This document shows positions 7,426-11,011 of a DNA stretch of 11,011 bases, piece after piece (the first letter of the stretch is position 1; every line of letters begins with the position of its first letter). Origin of the DNA: Calditrichia bacterium (GTDB lineage Bacteria > Calditrichota > Calditrichia > Calditrichales > Calditrichaceae); NCBI GenBank assembly GCA_027039465.1, contig JALWEA010000312.1:1-11011 (forward strand). Reading direction: 5' to 3'. The position numbers and the translations under genes were made by a program. Under the pieces are notes generated by a model. It was not told where the DNA came from. It was given only the letters and a program-made list of their open reading frames with translations, and made no database searches.

Positions 7426-8133
7426 ATGAGTCATCTGTTTTACGATACATTTGGTATGGAAAATACGCCGTATGTGTTTTTGTGCGGCGACGAGTCTCTG
7501 GAAATTCTACGGGGAACTTTGGCGCGCGAATTATCCGGACAGGGCAAAACATCGTTGTTTATCAGCGATTCTCCCATGTCTTTTCCTGTTGAAGGCCAGG
7601 TTTTGGTGGATATCAAGCCGGAGTTGTTAAAGCGAAAAATCGATTCGGACAAAGCCGGTATTTTCAGTTTGTGCAGCGAAGTAAAAGACGATTTGCTCAT
7701 GCCCGTTGAGCCGGATTTACTTGGCGATTTTTTTAGTGACTTGCCGAGCAATACGTATGTTATTGGTGCTGTTAAACGTATGCCTTTGCCGTTAATTGAA
7801 AAGGTCGTGTCCAGCAGCCAATTTATTTTTATTAACGTTTACGGTTTTGGCAGCCTTGGAGGGCATTTAAATAAATTCATCAATGAATTCGGGAAAAAAT
7901 CTCATATTTCGTTTGCAGAAAAACTAAAAAAACAATGGCGAAATTGGTCGGTACAATTTTGTCCCGAGCCCACCGGAAAAAGCAAACCGTTCAAACGTAT
8001 TTTGTATTTGAATCAGGTGAAAACGCTGATTGATGAAAATCAGGTCATTCCCATCGTGCGTAATATTGCGGATTTATATGATCGGGTGTTTATCGGCGAC
8101 ATCAACGAATACAAGTTAAAGGAAATCCAATGA
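7426..8133 (+). CDS. YqeC-like protein (selenium/molybdenum cofactor accessory family), degenerate
   Basis: 235 residues, similar to YqeC. The call rests on overall layout and on the neighbouring YqeB-family gene. YVFLCGDESLEIL (~16-28) sits where YqeC has its FVGAGGKTSLL P-loop, LARELSGQGKTSLFI matches the helix and second strand 'LA-EL-x-GKxVLVTT', GAVKRMPLPL (~114-123) matches 'EADGSRxLPLKAP', and the C-terminal ILYLNQVKTLID...DRVFIGDI matches the 'LNQVD...RVxLGS' ending. The Walker A glycine-lysine motif, the EADG acids and the HEP motif are not conserved, so nucleotide use as in YqeC is doubtful. YqeC itself is linked to selenium-dependent molybdenum hydroxylases. No Shine-Dalgarno is obvious; ATG 7456 is an alternative start. 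The end overlaps the next gene by ATGA. Confidence 0.5.
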   Translation: MSHLFYDTFGMENTPYVFLCGDESLEILRGTLARELSGQGKTSLFISDSPMSFPVEGQVLVDIKPELLKRKIDSDKAGIFSLCSEVKDDLLMPVEPDLLGDFFSDLPSNTYVIGAVKRMPLPLIEKVVSSSQFIFINVYGFGSLGGHLNKFINEFGKKSHISFAEKLKKQWRNWSVQFCPEPTGKSKPFKRILYLNQVKTLIDENQVIPIVRNIADLYDRVFIGDINEYKLKEIQ

Positions 8134-8960
8134 CCCTGCCCAAGGTATTGATTTGCGGTACCAACGATCACGCAACGGCTTGCGCCCTTCGACTGTTCCG
8201 CGCGGGTTTTAACCCCGTTTTGTTAAGCTTGAATGCCCCTTTGGATTTGCACCATCATCGTACGTTTACCCGTGCCGTGCATCTCGGCGTCAAAAGCATC
8301 GATTCGATTCGCGCCCGAACCTGGAGTAATGCGATTGAGCAAAACGAGCTTGATCTCAACGGCACGTTGGATGAATTCATTCGATATGAACAATTGAATC
8401 AGGAAATTCCCATTGTTCTTGAACAAGATCTTAAAAAAGGATTTAAATTCCCGGTGGACTTTGCTGTTTTGCTTGATGATGATGTTGCGCAAACGGCTTT
8501 ATCTCATCTGGACGAAAATGTAACGTTGATTGGTCTTGAAGAGCAACCGGCGGAAAACATTCATTACCGCATTGCTACGGATTCAAAATACTTGGGGCGG
8601 GTGATTTATCCGTTCAATAAAGACGCCTTTATTTCCAACGAAAGAGCCTTTAAATCGAAAGGCACAACGCTAACCGCACCAAAGGATGGGATTTTTCAAA
8701 CTGAGAAAGATGTGGGGCAAACGGTGTTTAAGGGTGATATGATCGGAACGGTGAGTGAGGCGCCTTTGAATTCCCCAATAGACGGAATTATTTACGGGCA
8801 GTTGAACAGCGGTATTTTTGTGAGCAAAGGGCAGAAAGTGATTGAAATAAAAGACAAAGCGCAGGCGGATACGGTACGTATTTTGCCGACGGAATCGTTT
8901 GCCATTGCCGGAGGCGTTCTGGAAGCGATTTTGTTCCATTTAAGCAATAAAGTTTCATAA
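8130..8960 (+). CDS. yqeB: YqeB / EF2563 family protein (selenium-dependent molybdenum hydroxylase accessory)
   Basis: 276 residues, close to the usual length. The N-terminal Rossmann-like segment VLICGTNDHATACALRLFRAGFNPVLLSL, followed by PLDLHHHRTFTRAVHLG, lines up with the family's 'RGAGDxATGVALRLxRAGF' and 'PLAVRRTVAFSEAVYxG'. The C-terminal part has a biotinyl/lipoyl-like hairpin region (TAPKDGIF...VFKGDMIGTV...SPIDGIIYG...VSKGQKVIEI) and the diagnostic ending FAIAGGVLEAIL. In this family the protein is encoded with selenium-dependent molybdenum hydroxylases; its exact reaction is not established. GAGD is GTND here and the RR pair is HHHR, so it is a divergent member. The start overlaps the previous stop by 4 nt. 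No selD, mocA or hydroxylase gene is in the window. It is last in the operon, followed by a hairpin. Confidence 0.8.
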   Translation: MTLPKVLICGTNDHATACALRLFRAGFNPVLLSLNAPLDLHHHRTFTRAVHLGVKSIDSIRARTWSNAIEQNELDLNGTLDEFIRYEQLNQEIPIVLEQDLKKGFKFPVDFAVLLDDDVAQTALSHLDENVTLIGLEEQPAENIHYRIATDSKYLGRVIYPFNKDAFISNERAFKSKGTTLTAPKDGIFQTEKDVGQTVFKGDMIGTVSEAPLNSPIDGIIYGQLNSGIFVSKGQKVIEIKDKAQADTVRILPTESFAIAGGVLEAILFHLSNKVS

Positions 8961-8969
8961 CCCACCCGC

Positions 8970-9000
8970 GGCCTCTTCCTGCGAACGCAAGGAAGGTGCC
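8970..9000 (+). terminator. Strong hairpin after the operon, possible terminator
   Basis: Ten nt after the YqeB stop, GGC-CT-CTTCCT pairs with AGGAAG-GT-GCC (one C/T mismatch and one G-T pair) around a GCGAACGC tip. The stem is strong but the following bases are AATTAATTAAAG rather than a T run, so intrinsic termination is uncertain. A processing or mRNA-protecting hairpin is the alternative. The rest of the gap to 9130 shows no gene. Confidence 0.4.
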
Positions 9001-9130
9001 AATTAATTAAAGCGTGTAAAAAACTATGAAGCTGCATGAAAGATTATGGTGAAACGAACGGATTATGCGGCGTAAAATACAAACAGCAATACGGTGACTT
9101 TAATCGAAAAATCAAGGAGGGTGTTTCCGA

Positions 9131-10681
9131 ATGTCGTCTGATCAACTGATGCACTTTTTTGCGGTAACCCGCGATTATGTTTGGGGCGTTCCGTTGTTGG
9201 TTCTTTTGGTGGGAACCGGCATTTATCTGACGATTCTTCTCAAAGGAATTCAAATCACCAAACTGGCGCATTCGTTGTATTTGGCGTTGATTAAACGTAA
9301 AGAAGACTCGGATCAGCCGGGTGATATCAGCCATTTCCAAGCGTTGATGACGGCCCTTTCCGCCACGGTGGGTACGGGAAATATTGCCGGAGTGGCTACG
9401 GCCATTACGGTCGGAGGTCCCGGAGCACTTTTCTGGATGTGGATTACGGGACTGTTCGGTATGGCCACCAAATACAGCGAAGCGGTTTTGGCAGTCAAAT
9501 ATCGAAAAGTGGATGAAAACGGCCAGATGAGCGGCGGGCCGATGTATTACATCCAAAAGGGCCTGAACATGCGATGGCTGGGCATTTTGTTCGCCATTTT
9601 TGCGGCCGTTGCGGCCTTTGGAATCGGTAATATGGTACAATCGAATTCCGTGGCCGAAGCTGTGAATTTAAGTTTTAAAGTGCCGAATGTATACACCGGA
9701 CTGGTTTTAATGGTTTTAACGGTTTTGGTGATTATCGGCGGGATTAAGAGCATCGGTCGGGTAACTGGTTGGCTGGTGCCGATTATGATTGTTTTTTACT
9801 TTGTGGGCGCCTTGCTGATTTTGATCATTCAGGCCGATAAACTACCTGCCGTATTTGCCTTAATTTTTAAAAGCGCTTTTACGGGACAGGCGGCCACCGG
9901 CGGTTTTCTTGGCGCATCGGTGATGCTGACCATTCGCTGGGGAGTGAGCCGGGGCGTTTTTTCCAATGAATCCGGTTTGGGCAGTTCGCCGATTGCCGCA
10001 GCGGCAGCCATTACCAAACATCCGGTAACGCAGGCCTTGGTCTCCATGACCCAAACCTTTATCGATACGCTGGTGATTTGTACCATGACCGGCCTGGTGA
10101 TCCTTCTTTCCGGACTTTGGACGAGCACGCCTTTGGTGACAGGCGCCAAATTAACTTCCCGTGCGTTTTCGGCTACGTTGCCTGCGGTGAGCTGGCTGCC
10201 GGAAAACTACGGCGGTCTGATTGTGGCCATTGGGCTTGTGCTTTTTGCCTATTCCACCATTTTGGGTTGGAGCTATTACGGTGAAAAAGCCATTGAGTAT
10301 TTAACGGAAATCGGGCCTAAAGTGCGGGCGGGTATTGTTTATTTGTTGATTTTAATTTTGCTGGCTCCATTTTACATTGTTCAGCATGTTGCGCAAGGTA
10401 AAGTTATTCTGAGCAGCTTTCTCATTTTGCTGTATGTGTGGCTGTATTTACGGGTTCGGGCAAAGCTGATCAATCCCGATTTGAAGACCATCATCACGCT
10501 GTATCGCGGTGCCTTTGGGGCGTATGTTTTGATCGGTACGGTTGCCCAATTGAATTTGGTTTGGCTGATGGCCGACGTGTTTAACGGCTTAATGGCTTTC
10601 CCGAATTTAGTCGGTTTAATCGGTCTTTCCGGTGTGGTTGCCAAAGTGACCAAAGAGTATTTTAAGGATGAAATGAATTAA
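9131..10681 (+). CDS. Sodium:alanine/glycine symporter (AGCS family)
   Basis: 516 residues, within the AGCS range. Inner-membrane secondary transporter that takes up alanine or glycine with Na+ (in some members H+). Family hallmarks: LSATVGTGNIAGVATA with G81-T82-G83-N84 in the substrate and sodium site region, GGPGALFWMW (95-104), KYSEAVLAVKYR, then SGGPMYYIQKGL, and GVFSNESGLGSSPIAAAAA (~275-293). I count about ten to eleven hydrophobic segments, starting with VPLLVLLVGTGIYLTILL near residue 20, without a cleavable signal peptide. The start is secured by AAGGAGGG at 9114-9121, 9 nt before ATG, the strongest ribosome binding site in the window. It is separated from the upstream operon by a hairpin and 170 nt, so it is probably its own unit, though I could not fix its promoter. 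Specificity between Ala, Gly and D-Ala cannot be read from the sequence. Confidence 0.95.
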   Translation: MSSDQLMHFFAVTRDYVWGVPLLVLLVGTGIYLTILLKGIQITKLAHSLYLALIKRKEDSDQPGDISHFQALMTALSATVGTGNIAGVATAITVGGPGALFWMWITGLFGMATKYSEAVLAVKYRKVDENGQMSGGPMYYIQKGLNMRWLGILFAIFAAVAAFGIGNMVQSNSVAEAVNLSFKVPNVYTGLVLMVLTVLVIIGGIKSIGRVTGWLVPIMIVFYFVGALLILIIQADKLPAVFALIFKSAFTGQAATGGFLGASVMLTIRWGVSRGVFSNESGLGSSPIAAAAAITKHPVTQALVSMTQTFIDTLVICTMTGLVILLSGLWTSTPLVTGAKLTSRAFSATLPAVSWLPENYGGLIVAIGLVLFAYSTILGWSYYGEKAIEYLTEIGPKVRAGIVYLLILILLAPFYIVQHVAQGKVILSSFLILLYVWLYLRVRAKLINPDLKTIITLYRGAFGAYVLIGTVAQLNLVWLMADVFNGLMAFPNLVGLIGLSGVVAKVTKEYFKDEMN

Positions 10682-10689
10682 TAAATAAT

Positions 10690-10718
10690 TTGACAAAAAA
10701 AAATAAAATATTTATATT
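10690..10718 (+). promoter_or_regulatory. Promoter of tRNA-Lys
   Basis: TTGACA (10690-10695), a 17-bp A-rich spacer, and TATATT (10713-10718) form a near-consensus housekeeping promoter. The expected start is near 10725, about 17 nt before the tRNA. The same stretch also reads TTTG (10689-10692), 20 bp, TATATTTG (10713-10720), which is the Bacteroidota-type TTTG/TAnnTTTG signal with one extra spacer base. Confidence 0.75.
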
Positions 10719-10741
10719 TGGAGTCTTGTATTAAAAACAAC

Positions 10742-10814
10742 GAGCCAGTAGCTCAGTCGGTAGAGCAGCGGCCTTTTAAGCCGTTGGTCCGGAGTTCGAG
10801 TCTCCGCTGGCTCA
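10742..10814 (+). tRNA. tRNA-Lys (anticodon UUU)
   Basis: 73 nt with a full cloverleaf: acceptor GAGCCAG/CTGGCTC with A73, D stem GCTC/GAGC, anticodon stem GCGGC/GCCGT with loop CTTTTAA (anticodon TTT at 10775-10777), variable loop, and T arm CGGAG-TTCGAGT-CTCCG. The 3' CCA is not encoded (CAC follows A73), so CCA is added after transcription. It reads both AAA and AAG lysine codons. Confidence 0.97.
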
Positions 10815-10822
10815 CATTAGAA

Positions 10823-10863
10823 AGCCCGAAGAATTGGAAGATTCGCCGGGCTATTTTTATTTT
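10823..10863 (+). terminator. Intrinsic terminator of tRNA-Lys
   Basis: AGCCCG (10823-10828) pairs with CGGGCT (10847-10852), with an inner GAAT/ATTC stem, followed directly by ATTTTTATTTT. It starts 8 nt after the tRNA end: a textbook rho-independent terminator. Confidence 0.85.
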
Positions 10864-10885
10864 GGATGGTTTGATTTTTTAAAAA

Positions 10886-10963
10886 AGCTCAGTGGGTAGA
10901 GCAGTCCCGAGCATCGCATAGGCGTCAACTTAAGAGTCCTTAAAAAGACTGGACTCCTACCAT
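10886..10963 (+). pseudogene. Degenerate tRNA-like fragment (D-arm copy)
   Basis: The 19 nt at 10886-10904 match the D-arm region of the upstream tRNA-Lys (10750-10768) except for one base: GCTC, loop AGTGGGTA, GAGC, then AG. No acceptor stem and no GTTCGA T-arm follow, so it is not a functional tRNA by eye. The remainder holds a hairpin, GAGTCC (10934-10939) with GGACTC (10951-10956), and an AGTCC at 10903-10907 that could compete for GGACT. A tRNA relic left by duplication or integration is the simplest view; a small structured RNA is possible. Confidence 0.4.
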
Positions 10964-10984
10964 TTCTTTTATTATATTCCTTCC

Positions 10985-11011
10985 ATGAGCACGATAATTA
11001 AATCCAATGGC
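10985..11011 (+). CDS. Possible start of a further gene (cut by window edge)
   Basis: An ATG at 10985 opens nine codons reading MSTIIKSNG to the window end with no stop. Upstream lies a T-rich stretch with TTATAT-like bases but no Shine-Dalgarno sequence. Too short to identify a product. Confidence 0.3.

Noticed and set aside
7540..7560. GQGKTS in the YqeC-like protein as a Walker A motif
   Set aside because: It lacks the GxxxxGK[ST] spacing and sits at the start of the second strand, where YqeC proteins have a non-catalytic GK-x-VL stretch.
1..11011. CRISPR array, insertion sequence or transposase
   Set aside because: No regularly spaced repeats, no terminal inverted repeats with target duplication, and no transposase or integrase motifs were seen on either strand.

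Overview
The window is bacterial, dense and moderately AT-rich. It holds ten complete or partial protein genes, a possible start of an eleventh, and one tRNA gene. Promoter-like sequences include both TTGACA/TATATT-type boxes and the TAnnTTTG box known from Bacteroidota, and several gene starts have only weak Shine-Dalgarno sequences. With the protein flavour this suggests a member of the FCB group (perhaps Calditrichota or a relative). That placement is inference; no marker gene here settles it.

Layout. (1) Positions 1-3697, + strand: the C-terminal part of a protein with an MbcA/ParS/Xre-like 'P-L-TP-EA' tail, then a large single-chain restriction-modification enzyme with an N-terminal PD-(D/E)XK nuclease, an N6-adenine methyltransferase and a type ISP-like specificity region. 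(2) Positions 3760-5238, - strand: a class III PLP aminotransferase with an unusual N-terminal helical extension, convergent with the RM gene and separated from it by a hairpin terminator. (3) Positions 5239-5576: a divergent intergenic region with a good promoter candidate for the next operon and a 9-bp inverted repeat upstream of the aminotransferase. (4) Positions 5577-8960, + strand: a very tight six-gene operon, every junction overlapping or within 4 nt: cutA, an eIF2B/ribose-bisphosphate-isomerase-fold protein, an AbrB-like protein, a PIN-domain protein, a YqeC-like protein and a YqeB (EF2563)-family protein. (5) Positions 9131-10681, + strand: an AGCS-family sodium:alanine/glycine symporter with a strong ribosome binding site. 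(6) Positions 10690-11011: a well-formed promoter, tRNA-Lys(UUU), its terminator, a degenerate tRNA D-arm copy, and possibly the first codons of another gene.

The most interesting part is the six-gene operon. Four of its proteins look recognisable by fold but lack residues normally diagnostic of the enzyme family: the isomerase cysteine is Ser in the IF2B-like protein, two expected acidic positions are replaced in the PIN protein, the P-loop is missing in the YqeC-like protein, and the N-terminal GAGD-type motif is altered in the YqeB-like protein. This could mean a repurposed, non-canonical module rather than a textbook toxin-antitoxin or selenium/molybdenum cofactor operon. All family assignments come from reading motifs by eye; no search was run.
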